From an uncultured Myroides sp. (GTDB lineage Bacteria > Bacteroidota > Bacteroidia > Flavobacteriales > Flavobacteriaceae): a stretch of 64,000 nt of DNA. The DNA is taken from assembly GCA_913777665.1 (NCBI GenBank), contig CAJYTF010000046.1, forward strand, positions 1 to 64,000. The letters run 5' to 3'. Position numbers and translations under genes: made by a program. Below the pieces are notes generated by a model. The model did no database searches and was not told the DNA's origin. It worked only from the letters and a program-made list of their open reading frames with translations. Shown here piece after piece: positions 8,488 to 17,093 of this stretch (position 1 is its first letter; each line of letters begins with the position of its first letter).

Positions 8488-9454
8488 TTTTTAATTTGGT
8501 TGAAATATGATAAACGGCATCGCCCTGAAACACAATGGCAGCTTGGTTTTTGCAAATTATATATCCATCGTTAGGTGCTAAAATGGGCTCTTCTACCAAA
8601 CCATACGGATCAGTAATTTTACCCAATTCCATACCTGTTTTCACAAAAGTTCCCGGACGTACAAAATTATGTAGTAAACCAGAATACTGCGCGCGAACCC
8701 AAGTAGAATTTTCAATACAAACCATTTCTTTAGTAGGTTCTTTTATGCTGAAATTATTGTTGAGCATTTGCAGTTTATCCAAAAATCGAATGGTTCCCTG
8801 AAGACCTTCTTCAATAACATCGTTGTTAATATCTAAAGCTTTTCCACCTTCGTACAACAAATATTTCTTGCCTAATTTATCGCAAGCAGCCCGGAAAGAT
8901 CCTTCGATATTGTTTGAATACAGAATAAAATGTGTAGAAAAAGCTTCTGCCAACGCATCTAATTCTTCATTATTTGGTTCGATACGAATCTGCGGCACAT
9001 TAAATCGACCGCGACCACCGGCATGAAAATCGATAATATAATCAACCAACGGCACAATATCCTGCATAATTCGGTAAGCAAAGCGACTTGCCAAAGAACC
9101 CGATTGCGAACCTGGAAAAACTCGGTTTAAATCTCTACCGTCAGGAAAATCGCGCGATTGATTTACAAAACCAAACACATTAACCAACGGCACGCAAATT
9201 ATAGTTCCGCATTTTGGATAATTGATTCCGCGGCGAATTACCTGCCTTAGAATTTCAATTCCCGTTAGTTCATCGCCATGCAAACCTGCGGTAAGTAACA
9301 CGGTTGGTCCGTCGTAAACAGATCGTGAAACAATAATCGGAACCTTTAATTCCGTCATTGTATGTAGTGTTGCAATTTTTAATTCAATGGTTTTTGTTTC
9401 GCCCGGTATAACCGATTTGCCTAAAATTTCAAAATTACGTGTAGTAAAGTGCAT
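8456..9454 (-). CDS. Succinylglutamate desuccinylase / aspartoacylase family zinc hydrolase
   Basis: A 332-residue member of the M14-related AstE/AspA family. The zinc motif HGDE sits in AGLHGDELTGIEILR, the third zinc ligand region reads DFHAGG, and the C-terminal domain (SGLLHNFVRPGTFVKTGM) is the beta-rich domain of this family. Such enzymes remove acyl groups from N-acyl amino acids; the substrate cannot be read from the sequence. A possible -7 box, TATCTTTA on the reverse strand, lies near 9482-9489. The 3' end overlaps the next gene by 32 bp. Confidence 0.85.
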   Translation of the reverse strand: MHFTTRNFEILGKSVIPGETKTIELKIATLHTMTELKVPIIVSRSVYDGPTVLLTAGLHGDELTGIEILRQVIRRGINYPKCGTIICVPLVNVFGFVNQSRDFPDGRDLNRVFPGSQSGSLASRFAYRIMQDIVPLVDYIIDFHAGGRGRFNVPQIRIEPNNEELDALAEAFSTHFILYSNNIEGSFRAACDKLGKKYLLYEGGKALDINNDVIEEGLQGTIRFLDKLQMLNNNFSIKEPTKEMVCIENSTWVRAQYSGLLHNFVRPGTFVKTGMELGKITDPYGLVEEPILAPNDGYIICKNQAAIVFQGDAVYHISTKLKNDQERITQEI

Positions 9455-9524
9455 TTATTAAATTTTATGAAAATCATAACTTAAAGATACTTTTTTAATC
9501 GTTAACAATTACAAAAACTTAATG

Positions 9525-9532
9525 TAAATTTG
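9525..9532 (+). promoter_or_regulatory. -7 promoter box for uvrC
   Basis: TAAATTTG is a perfect -7 match. Transcription would start near 9538-9540, downstream of a GTG at 9535, so the ATG at 9553 is the likely start codon. Confidence 0.6.
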
Positions 9533-9552
9533 TTGTGCAACCCAATGCCGCT

Positions 9553-11364
9553 ATGACAACAAATTCCGATATTTCTTTACAATTGCAAACGTTACCCCAA
9601 TTACCCGGTGTTTATCAGTATTTTGATAAAGACCAAAAGTTGCTGTATGTGGGCAAGGCTAAGAATTTAAAAAAGCGGGTAGCATCGTACTTTAACAAAA
9701 CGCACGACAATGCACGTTTAAATGTTTTGGTTCGAAAAATTGTGACGATAAAGCACATTGTGGTTAAAACCGAGACCGATGCGCTGTTGCTGGAAAACAA
9801 CCTGATTAAAAACCTGCAGCCGCGTTACAACATTTTATTGCGCGATGATAAAACGTATCCATGGATTTGCATTAAGAACGAGCGTTTTCCAAGAGTTTTT
9901 TCTACCAGAAATTTTATTAAAGACGGATCTGAATATTTTGGCCCATACACCAGCGGTAGAACGTTGCATACCTTGTTAGATTTAATTAGGGAATTGTATC
10001 CGTTGCGAAATTGCAATTACGATTTAAGCGTTCAGAACATTAAAAACGAAAAGTATAAGGTTTGTTTAGAATACCATATTGGGAATTGTTTGGGACCTTG
10101 CGAAGCACATGAAACCGAAGAAGAATATCTGCGTAAAATTCAGCATATCCGTCAGCTTTTAAAAGGAAATTTTAAGGAAAATCTGAAAGAATTTAAGCAG
10201 TTGATGTTGCAATATGCTTCCGAAATGAAATTTGAAGAAGCGCAGGCGGTTAAAGAAAAAATGCAGATTTTAGAGAATTATCAGGCAAAATCTACCATTG
10301 TAAATCCAAAGATTACAAATGTGGATGTTTTTTCAATAGTTTCAGACGAAACCATGGCATACATCAATTTCCTACAAATTGCACACGGTGCCGTTATTAG
10401 ATCGCATACATTGGAATTAAAAAAACGTTTGAATGAAACCGATGACGAATTACTGGTTTTGGGAATTGTTGAAATTCGTGAGCGTTTTAGGCTGTTGACA
10501 AAAGAAGTTATTGTTCCGTTTGAAGTTGATTTGGGCGAGAAAATATCGGTAACCGTTCCAAAATTGGGCGATAAAAAACAGTTGTTAGAATTATCTGAAC
10601 GCAACGCACGTTATTACAGATTAGATCAGTTAAAACAGATAAAAATTGTAGATCCGGACAGACATACCAACCGAGTTATGGCACAAATGAAAACCGATCT
10701 GCGTTTAAATAAAGAACCACGCCATATTGAGTGTTTTGATAACTCGAACATTCAAGGAACAAATCCTGTGGCAGCTTGCGTGGTTTTTAAAGATGGAAAA
10801 CCGAGCAAAAAAGATTATCGCCACTTTAATATTAAAACTGTAATAGGTCCCGATGATTTTGCCTCGATGGAAGAAGTGGTTTTTCGCCGTTACCGCCGTT
10901 TGTTAGATGAAGGCGAACCGTTACCCGATTTAATTATTATTGATGGAGGTAAAGGTCAGTTGGGTGCGGCTTTAAAAAGTCTGGATATTTTAGGCTTACG
11001 CGGAAAAATTGCCATTATTGGTATTGCTAAACGATTGGAAGAACTGTTTTATCCCGGCGACAGTATTCCGTTGTATTTGGATAAAAAGTCTGAAACTTTA
11101 AAAATTATTCAGCATTTACGAAACGAAGCACACCGTTTTGGAATCACTTTTCATAGAAATCAGCGCAGTAAAAATGCGATTGACAGTGGTTTGACCACTA
11201 TTCCGGGTATCGGACCAAAAACCATGGAAAAATTAATGATTCAGTTTAAATCTATAAAACGTTTAGGTGAAACTCCCGAAGAAGAAATCGTGAAACTAGT
11301 TGGTAAAAGTAAAGCAGAGAAGGTGGTGGCTTATTTTAAGGAATTGGAAAACAAAAAGGAATAA
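9553..11364 (+). CDS. uvrC: Excinuclease ABC subunit C
   Basis: UvrC makes the two incisions around a DNA lesion in nucleotide excision repair, with UvrA and UvrB. The 603-residue chain has the GIY-YIG nuclease domain for the 3' cut (GVY at 19-21, YVGKAKNLKKR from 32), a zinc-type cysteine cluster (CLEYHIGNCLGPC), the UvrB-binding UVR region (FEEAQAVKEKMQILE), the RNase H-like nuclease for the 5' cut (ECFDNSNIQG, IIDGGKGQLGAA) and C-terminal helix-hairpin-helix motifs (TTIPGIGPKT). The start is discussed at the promoter entry. It forms its own transcription unit, ending in a terminator. Confidence 0.97.
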   Translation: MTTNSDISLQLQTLPQLPGVYQYFDKDQKLLYVGKAKNLKKRVASYFNKTHDNARLNVLVRKIVTIKHIVVKTETDALLLENNLIKNLQPRYNILLRDDKTYPWICIKNERFPRVFSTRNFIKDGSEYFGPYTSGRTLHTLLDLIRELYPLRNCNYDLSVQNIKNEKYKVCLEYHIGNCLGPCEAHETEEEYLRKIQHIRQLLKGNFKENLKEFKQLMLQYASEMKFEEAQAVKEKMQILENYQAKSTIVNPKITNVDVFSIVSDETMAYINFLQIAHGAVIRSHTLELKKRLNETDDELLVLGIVEIRERFRLLTKEVIVPFEVDLGEKISVTVPKLGDKKQLLELSERNARYYRLDQLKQIKIVDPDRHTNRVMAQMKTDLRLNKEPRHIECFDNSNIQGTNPVAACVVFKDGKPSKKDYRHFNIKTVIGPDDFASMEEVVFRRYRRLLDEGEPLPDLIIIDGGKGQLGAALKSLDILGLRGKIAIIGIAKRLEELFYPGDSIPLYLDKKSETLKIIQHLRNEAHRFGITFHRNQRSKNAIDSGLTTIPGIGPKTMEKLMIQFKSIKRLGETPEEEIVKLVGKSKAEKVVAYFKELENKKE

Positions 11365-11383
11365 TTTTATTATTCCTTTTTTT
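11353..11383 (+). terminator. Rho-independent terminator after uvrC
   Basis: Stem AAAAAGGAATA (11353-11363) / TATTCCTTTTT (11371-11381), loop ATTTTAT, T tract; it overlaps the uvrC stop codon. Confidence 0.85.
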
Positions 11384-11407
11384 AACTCTATTAAATTTAA
11401 ACAAATT

Positions 11408-12257
11408 TTATTCGTTTAGTATAAAGGTTATTAATTTAGCGTCGATCAAGTTTGCAGGATTATTTGGGTCTTTTACTTGTATGTTTTCTATTTTCAAATT
11501 TGGATTTTCCAAAGCCTCAATTTTTGTTTTGCTTTCAGTTGGAAAACTGTCATATTTTGAGGTTGGAATTACAGCAACTAATTCAAAAGCGTTTGATGAA
11601 CTTGTATACAGATAATTGAAAACTCTTCTTGGGTTTTGAATTTGCCACATCCCTCGAATACGCAAGTTAGTAATCCCTAACGGGTCAACTCGATTTACTC
11701 TTCCTAATTCATTGGTTACAGCAAGTTCAACATGTGGAATTTCATTAATTCCTTCAGTTATTTTCTGTTTAATGATTTGGTAAGTTTCGTGATTAGCTGC
11801 ATAAATATTTCCATAAACCATCCACAAAGATTTTATAATATCATCAGATGTGTGTCCAATACAATAAATCAAATCTTTTTCTGACCAATCTTCACAAGTC
11901 CTACAAGCTTGTGTTATCATTGTGCTATTTACTTTAACTGTCGATTTTGGGTACGAACTATTCAAAGCTAAATCAGAATTTGCACTTTGAGTTTTCTTAA
12001 CTTCAATTGCATCTCCACCTTTTATCATAATATCAGGTGGATGGTTTTGATTGCCTAACCAAGAAAATTCTTCGCTGTATCTCCGCATTTTCTCTAATTC
12101 ATCTTCAGTCTGAATAGTGTTTACAAAAGCATCTTTCACAAAAGTTTCCAATGCTTCCCCAATGATTATTTACTCTATTTCTTCCAGAATAAAGATTTCT
12201 AATTGTATAAATCGGATTTTGAGCAATATTTACAATGGCTTCTAAAATATTTGTCAT
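11408..12257 (-). pseudogene. NgoPII-like type II restriction endonuclease, frameshifted
   Basis: From 12163 down to 11408 the protein reads like R.NgoPII (GGCC-cutting, as far as I recall): GEALETFVKDAF, then the PD-(D/E)xK core in PPDIMIKGGDAIEVKK, then NELGRVNRVDPLGI and a RGMW segment. The N-terminus is in another frame: the ATG at 12257-12255 opens MTNILEAIVNIAQNP and continues to NRVNN. Skipping one base near 12164 joins the two as NRVNNIGEALET, colinear with the family. The ATG overlaps the methyltransferase stop as ATGA, confirming it as the original start. Total length is 3n+1. Upstream of the break the downstream frame is closed by TAA; the early frame stops after about 53 codons. 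Enzyme activity is doubtful unless an internal TTG is used or the base is a sequencing error. Confidence 0.85.
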
Positions 12258-13294
12258 ACTGTAACTAATTCATTAGTTGTTGTTTCTGTTTGGTTTTGAA
12301 TCTCATTCGCTAAAATTTGTTGTCTGATTGTACTAGCTAAAAAGTATGCTAAATTAACTGGTACCGCATTCCCAATCATTTTGTAACCGGCAGAAATATT
12401 ATCATAATGGAAGATAAAATTATCAGGGAAAGTTTGAACTCTTGCACATTCTCTCACGCTTAATCTTCTGTATAAATGTTCTTGTCCAGAAACGAAAATC
12501 CGAATATTTTGCTCAATGAATTTCATTTTTGGAGCTTGTGGATGAATTGGAGCGTGTCTTCCTCCAGCTTGAATTGTAAAAGATTGTTCATCCCAACTTC
12601 TCACACGGTTTCTTGACATAAAAATTGTAGAAAATTCACCTGTCATATATTCATGATTTGGAATTAAACAATTAACTCCGTTTGTTTTATTATTTGTAGT
12701 TGCGGGCAAAACATTGTCTTTCAAATCTGAAATTGCATCTTGTAAAGTTAATTTTGGAAAATTTTGCTTTTGAAATTGATAAGTGAAACCTAAATCTTTA
12801 CGAATCCCCACAAAAATCACACGTTTCCTGTCTTGAGGTACATTATAATCGCAAGCATTTATCATTTCAAAAGAGAGTTCATATCCAATTCCTGCATTTC
12901 GAAACATTTCTTTAATATTTTCCAATGCACTAGAATGTCTGCCAAGCAACATTCCGCTTACGTTTTCAGCAAGAAAGAATTTTGGCTGTTTTGCTTCTAG
13001 AATTCTAATAAAATCAAAAAATAATTGTCCGCGTTTATCTTCAATTCCTTTCATAGCTCCCGCTTCACTCCAACTTTGACAAGGTGGACCACCGATAATT
13101 CCATCGCATTCTGGAACTTCATCAGATGGGACATTTACGATGCTTCTTTTATCTAAAACGGTTTGAGGATGATTTTTTTGATAAGTTTCCCAAATTTCTT
13201 TGTCGTATTCGTTTGCCCAAATTACATTAAATCCAGCGTTTTGGAATCCAAGGTCAAGCCCACCTGCACCTGCAAAAAATGATACTACATTCAT
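12254..13294 (-). CDS. DNA (cytosine-5) methyltransferase of the R-M module
   Basis: A 346-residue C5-cytosine methyltransferase with all key motifs in order: motif I FFAGAGGLDLGF (6-17) for S-adenosylmethionine, motif IV GGPPCQSWSEAG with catalytic Cys72, motif VI ENVSGM (110-115), motif VIII QDRKRV (154-159), and motifs IX-X RLSVRECARVQTFPD and GYKMIGNAVP. Its partner endonuclease resembles R.NgoPII, so the target is probably GGCC, but this is inferred. It is intact, while the endonuclease is broken. It begins 4 bp after the regulator gene and overlaps the endonuclease start by 4 bp: a three-gene operon. Confidence 0.95.
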   Translation of the reverse strand: MNVVSFFAGAGGLDLGFQNAGFNVIWANEYDKEIWETYQKNHPQTVLDKRSIVNVPSDEVPECDGIIGGPPCQSWSEAGAMKGIEDKRGQLFFDFIRILEAKQPKFFLAENVSGMLLGRHSSALENIKEMFRNAGIGYELSFEMINACDYNVPQDRKRVIFVGIRKDLGFTYQFQKQNFPKLTLQDAISDLKDNVLPATTNNKTNGVNCLIPNHEYMTGEFSTIFMSRNRVRSWDEQSFTIQAGGRHAPIHPQAPKMKFIEQNIRIFVSGQEHLYRRLSVRECARVQTFPDNFIFHYDNISAGYKMIGNAVPVNLAYFLASTIRQQILANEIQNQTETTTNELVTV

Positions 13295-13298
13295 ATTG

Positions 13299-13604
13299 TT
13301 ATTGGATTTTAGATTTTAAGTAAGCAACTTTTTCTTCGGCTAAAACCAAAGTTTGTTCATCGCAATTATTTTTATAGATTTTTTTAGCAATAAAATCACT
13401 AAAAAATTCGGTTCGTAGTTTAGTAATATCTAAATTAAAAACTTCTGCCATAAGCGTTAATCTTCTTTCGTCAAACTCACGTTTATTGTTCTCTATTTTG
13501 CTTAGATTGGCAGAATCTAAATCTAATTTAGCCGCCAATTGAGTTAGCGTAAAACCGTTTTCAGTTCTAAGCCTTTTTATATATTCTCCAAATGTTTCTT
13601 TCAT
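13299..13604 (-). CDS. XRE-family HTH regulator (R-M controller candidate)
   Basis: A 101-residue protein with an N-terminal Cro/CI-type helix-turn-helix (residues about 5-60: FGEYIKRLRTENGFTLTQLA, then LDLDSANLSKIENNKR). It is the first gene of the R-M operon. Controller proteins of type II R-M systems have this fold and delay endonuclease expression until the host is methylated; that role is inferred from position and from the palindrome at its promoter. The ATG at 13604 is preferred over a TTG four codons upstream, since it lies a plausible distance from the -7 box. The C-terminal 40 residues are charged and unassigned. Confidence 0.85.
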   Translation of the reverse strand: MKETFGEYIKRLRTENGFTLTQLAAKLDLDSANLSKIENNKREFDERRLTLMAEVFNLDITKLRTEFFSDFIAKKIYKNNCDEQTLVLAEEKVAYLKSKIQ

Positions 13605-13609
13605 TAGAC

Positions 13610-13631
13610 TTGTCAATTTATGACAAAATTA
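13610..13631 (-). promoter_or_regulatory. Promoter with palindromic operator for the R-M operon
   Basis: On the reverse strand TAATTTTG (13631-13624) is a perfect -7 box. Overlapping its end is a perfect inverted repeat TTGTCA-ATTTA-TGACAA (13610-13626). A protein bound there would cover the transcript start, expected near 13617, which suggests autorepression by the HTH protein encoded just downstream. Confidence 0.6.
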
Positions 13632-13742
13632 ATTTTTATTTTGGAAAAGAGAAAATTTTCTTTCACTTTTCTTGTAACATTTCCGTAAAAAGCGATACTT
13701 ACTTGTTAAACAACACTTGTATCACTTCAAAAACTCAAGATA

Positions 13743-14444
13743 ATGATCGAAATAAAAGACCTTCACAAATCATATCAAATGGGAAAAAATGCGTTGCATG
13801 TTCTCAAAGGAATTAATTTCAATGTTAAAGAAGGCGAATTTGTTTCCATTATGGGAAGTTCCGGTTCTGGAAAATCAACTCTTTTAAACATTATCGGAAT
13901 TTTAGACGAAGCCGATCAAGGTTCGTACACACTGGATAATGTTCCTATTAAAAATCTGAATGAAACCATTGCATCACAATATCGTAACAAATTTCTGGGT
14001 TTTGTATTTCAATCGTTCAACCTTATCAATTACAAATCTGCGTTAGATAATGTAGCGTTACCTTTGTATTATCAAGGCATGGCGCGTAAAGAACGTATGG
14101 AACGATCAATGCATTATCTTGAAAAAGTTGGGTTGGCAAACTGGGCAAAACATTTACCTAACGAACTTTCGGGCGGACAAAAACAGCGTGTGGCTATTGC
14201 GCGAGCGTTGGCATCGGATCCTAAAGTGTTGTTGGCAGATGAACCTACGGGAGCTTTAGATACAAAGACTTCGTACGAGGTGATGGATTTGATCCAGCAA
14301 ATTAACGACGAAGGTAAAACCGTATTGGTTGTTACACACGAACCCGATATTGCCGAAATGACCAAGCGTATTGTGTTTTTAAAAGACGGACAGATAGAAT
14401 CAGACAAATTGGTAAACCAGATAAGAGCATCGCAATATGTTTAG
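13743..14444 (+). CDS. ABC transporter ATP-binding protein (MacB/LolD type)
   Basis: A 233-residue ATPase with Walker A GSSGSGKS (38-45), signature LSGGQ (142-146) and Walker B VLLADEP (162-168), followed by the D-loop and the switch histidine in VVTHEP. It belongs to the MacB/LolD/FtsE group. The downstream genes encode two MacB-type permeases, a membrane-fusion adaptor and a TolC-like protein, so it most likely powers a tripartite efflux or export system. It overlaps the first permease gene by 8 bp. The substrate is unknown. Confidence 0.92.
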   Translation: MIEIKDLHKSYQMGKNALHVLKGINFNVKEGEFVSIMGSSGSGKSTLLNIIGILDEADQGSYTLDNVPIKNLNETIASQYRNKFLGFVFQSFNLINYKSALDNVALPLYYQGMARKERMERSMHYLEKVGLANWAKHLPNELSGGQKQRVAIARALASDPKVLLADEPTGALDTKTSYEVMDLIQQINDEGKTVLVVTHEPDIAEMTKRIVFLKDGQIESDKLVNQIRASQYV

Positions 14445-15684
14445 TATTGAACGTTGGCAGGAAATATTCGAAGGACTTTATAAAAATAAGCTCCGCACGG
14501 CTTTAACCGGCGTTTCTGTTGCTTCGGGAATTTTTATTCTGGTGATACTTCTGGGGGCCGGAAACGGAATTCAAAATGGAATTCAAAAGCAGTTTGAACA
14601 AGATGCCGTAAATAGAATTTCGGTTTGGCCGGGCACAACGCAAAAAGAATATAAAGGTTTGGGCGTTGGGCGTGAAGTGCAGCTGCATAACGCCGATTAC
14701 GATTTGGCAACAACGCTGTTTAAAGATTATATTGAGTACAAATCGGCAATTTTTTCGGTTTGGAGCGGAAACATCGTTTATAAAAAAGAAACCGGAACGT
14801 ATCGTGTAGAAGGCGTTCATCCTGATTATCAGTTCATCGAAAATGCTTCTATTGTTAAAGGTAGATACATCAATCATACCGATAATTCAAACTACGAAAA
14901 AAATGTAATTATTGGTAAAAAAGTAGCTACAGATCTGTTTAAAAACGGCGAAGAACCTTTAGGACAAGAACTGAATGTTTCGGGAATGATTTACAAAGTG
15001 GTTGGTGTTTATACTGATCCGGGTGGCGAACGCGAAGAAAGTCGTGTTTTTATCCCAATATCAACTGCTCAAAAGGCTTACAGTGCCGGCGATAGTATTC
15101 GCAGTATGGCATTTACCATGCGAAGCAGTGCTAATTTTGACAGTGCCATTGCAGAATCTAAAGAATTCACTCAAAAACTAGAAACCTTTCTTAAAGCTCG
15201 GCATACCGTTGCACCAGACGATCAAGGCGCAATCTATATAAACAACTCGTTAGAACAAGCAAAAAACATTTACATTATTACGGGTGGTGTGCAGGCGTTC
15301 TTTTGGTTTGTGGGAATTTGCACCATTATTGCCGGCGTTGTGGGTGTAGGAAACATTATGCTGATTATTGTTAAAGAACGAACCAAAGAAATCGGGATAC
15401 GCAAAGCTTTAGGCGCTTCGCCTTTTTCAATTATTACCATGATTTTGCAGGAAGCCGTTTTTATAACCGTTATTGCCGGTTTTTCAGGATTGATCTTTGG
15501 TTTGGTTGTTTGGGAAGTGGTGGCGCCGTATGTGGAAGCCGATTTCTTTACCCGACCTGAAGTAGATTTTAATGTGGCAATTACCACACTGATTATATTG
15601 ATTGTTGCCGGGGCTTTTGCCGGATTTGTTCCTGCATACCGTGCCGCGAAAATTAGACCAATTGTTGCATTAAGAGGAGAATAG
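14437..15684 (+). CDS. ABC transporter permease 1 (MacB/FtsX family)
   Basis: A 415-residue permease with the MacB layout: one N-terminal membrane helix (TALTGVSVASGIFILVILLG, residues about 19-38), a large periplasmic domain (about 45-280), and three C-terminal helices with the family motif IVKERTKEIGIRKALGASP on the coupling loop. The long periplasmic domain is the part that in MacB couples ATP hydrolysis to the adaptor. It is followed 1 bp later by a homologous permease; both are full length, suggesting a heterodimer rather than the MacB homodimer (inference). Confidence 0.92.
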   Translation: MFSIERWQEIFEGLYKNKLRTALTGVSVASGIFILVILLGAGNGIQNGIQKQFEQDAVNRISVWPGTTQKEYKGLGVGREVQLHNADYDLATTLFKDYIEYKSAIFSVWSGNIVYKKETGTYRVEGVHPDYQFIENASIVKGRYINHTDNSNYEKNVIIGKKVATDLFKNGEEPLGQELNVSGMIYKVVGVYTDPGGEREESRVFIPISTAQKAYSAGDSIRSMAFTMRSSANFDSAIAESKEFTQKLETFLKARHTVAPDDQGAIYINNSLEQAKNIYIITGGVQAFFWFVGICTIIAGVVGVGNIMLIIVKERTKEIGIRKALGASPFSIITMILQEAVFITVIAGFSGLIFGLVVWEVVAPYVEADFFTRPEVDFNVAITTLIILIVAGAFAGFVPAYRAAKIRPIVALRGE

Positions 15685-15685
15685 T

Positions 15686-16954
15686 ATGTTTAGCAGAGAT
15701 AAATGGAATGAAATTATAGAGGCGCTTTCTGCCAATCCGTTCAGAACGCTGATCACTGCATTCGGAGTTTTCTGGGGAATTTTTATCCTGGTAATTCTTC
15801 TTTCGGCAAGTCAAGGGTTACAAAACGGTATCAAACGACAAATGGGTGGTTTATCAACCAACACCATGTTCATGTGGACACAGCCAACATCGAAACCGTT
15901 TAAAGGGTTGCCACAGGGTAGAAGTTTCAACTTTAAAAACCCTGATGTGGAAGCCTTAAAAAGAGATATTGATGGTTTGCTGTATGTATCACCACGGAAT
16001 CAGTTGGGTGGTTTCAGGGGAAGCAACAATGTGGTACGCGGAACAAAAACGGGAGCTTACAACGTCTATGGCGATTATCCGGAATTTATCCTGCAACAAC
16101 CTATGGATATTCTTAAAGGGCGATTTATTAATTATGGCGATATCGAGAATAACCGGAAAGTTACTGTAATTGGCGAAGGCGTTATCCGTGAATTATATGC
16201 TCCGGGCGAAGAACCTTTAGGATCGTACATTAAAGTGCAAGGCGTTAACTTTTTGGTTGTTGGTGTGTACAAAAGTATCTCGAATATGGGTGGCGATGCC
16301 GAAGAAAGTCAGAAGCAACTTTTTATTCCTTTCACAACCTTTCAGCAGGCGTTTAATTATGGCGATGTTGTGGGTTGGATGACGATTACAGCAGAAGATA
16401 ATAAACCAATTACCGATTTAAAGGAAGATGTTTTTAAGTTGTTGAAAGATCAGCATACGGTAGATCCTACAGACGATAGAGCCATTGGTCATTTTGATTT
16501 GTATCAGGAATTTAAAAAAATCAATGGGTTGTTTTCGATCTTAACTGCCGTTTCGTATATCGTAGGAATTTTCATTTTGGGATCGGGAATTATCGGTATC
16601 GTTAACATCATGCTGATCATCGTTAAAGAAAGAACTCAAGAAATAGGAATCCGCAGAGCTTTAGGCGCAACACCAGCTGTCATCATCAAACAAATTTTGA
16701 CTGAATCTGTCGTATTATCACTAATTGCAGGTATGGCAGGAATCATTTTTGCATCGTTTGTGTTGGCATTAATTAACCTTGGATTAGAAAACGCACCAAA
16801 CAGCGATCAAATTCCAATTGTAAACCCAAGCGTACATTTAGGCGTAGTGGTAATAGCATTAATAATATTGGTTATTGCCGGACTTTTAGCAGGATTAATC
16901 CCCGCTATCACAGCTATTAGAGTAAAACCGATTGATGCTTTAAGAACGGAGTAG
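15686..16954 (+). CDS. ABC transporter permease 2 (MacB/FtsX family)
   Basis: A 422-residue paralogue of the preceding permease with the same layout: N-terminal helix, periplasmic domain, and three C-terminal helices around IVKERTQEIGIRRALGATP. The two proteins align throughout their membrane parts but differ in the periplasmic domain, as expected for two halves of one transporter. It begins 1 bp after the previous stop and ends before a 139-bp low-complexity gap that separates it from the adaptor gene. Confidence 0.92.
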   Translation: MFSRDKWNEIIEALSANPFRTLITAFGVFWGIFILVILLSASQGLQNGIKRQMGGLSTNTMFMWTQPTSKPFKGLPQGRSFNFKNPDVEALKRDIDGLLYVSPRNQLGGFRGSNNVVRGTKTGAYNVYGDYPEFILQQPMDILKGRFINYGDIENNRKVTVIGEGVIRELYAPGEEPLGSYIKVQGVNFLVVGVYKSISNMGGDAEESQKQLFIPFTTFQQAFNYGDVVGWMTITAEDNKPITDLKEDVFKLLKDQHTVDPTDDRAIGHFDLYQEFKKINGLFSILTAVSYIVGIFILGSGIIGIVNIMLIIVKERTQEIGIRRALGATPAVIIKQILTESVVLSLIAGMAGIIFASFVLALINLGLENAPNSDQIPIVNPSVHLGVVVIALIILVIAGLLAGLIPAITAIRVKPIDALRTE

Positions 16955-17093
16955 AGAGAGGGAAGAAGAAAGAAGAAAGAGTAAGGAAAATTGAAAATAG
17001 AGAATAGAAAAATATTCGAATATACAGATCAACAATTAAACAAATCAACAGATCAACGAATAAAAATCAACGAATAAACAAACAAAAATATAT
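16955..17093 (+). repeat. Low-complexity purine-rich intergenic segment
   Basis: The gap between permease 2 and the adaptor is nearly free of pyrimidines at first (AGAGAGAGGGAAGAAGAAAG) and then carries short direct repeats of the form ATCAACGAATAAA (two copies, 17051-17077). No terminator or -7 box is evident, so transcription may read through. A related AACAAATCAATAG-type stretch fills the gap 18192-18264 between adaptor and outer-membrane factor. Confidence 0.5.
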
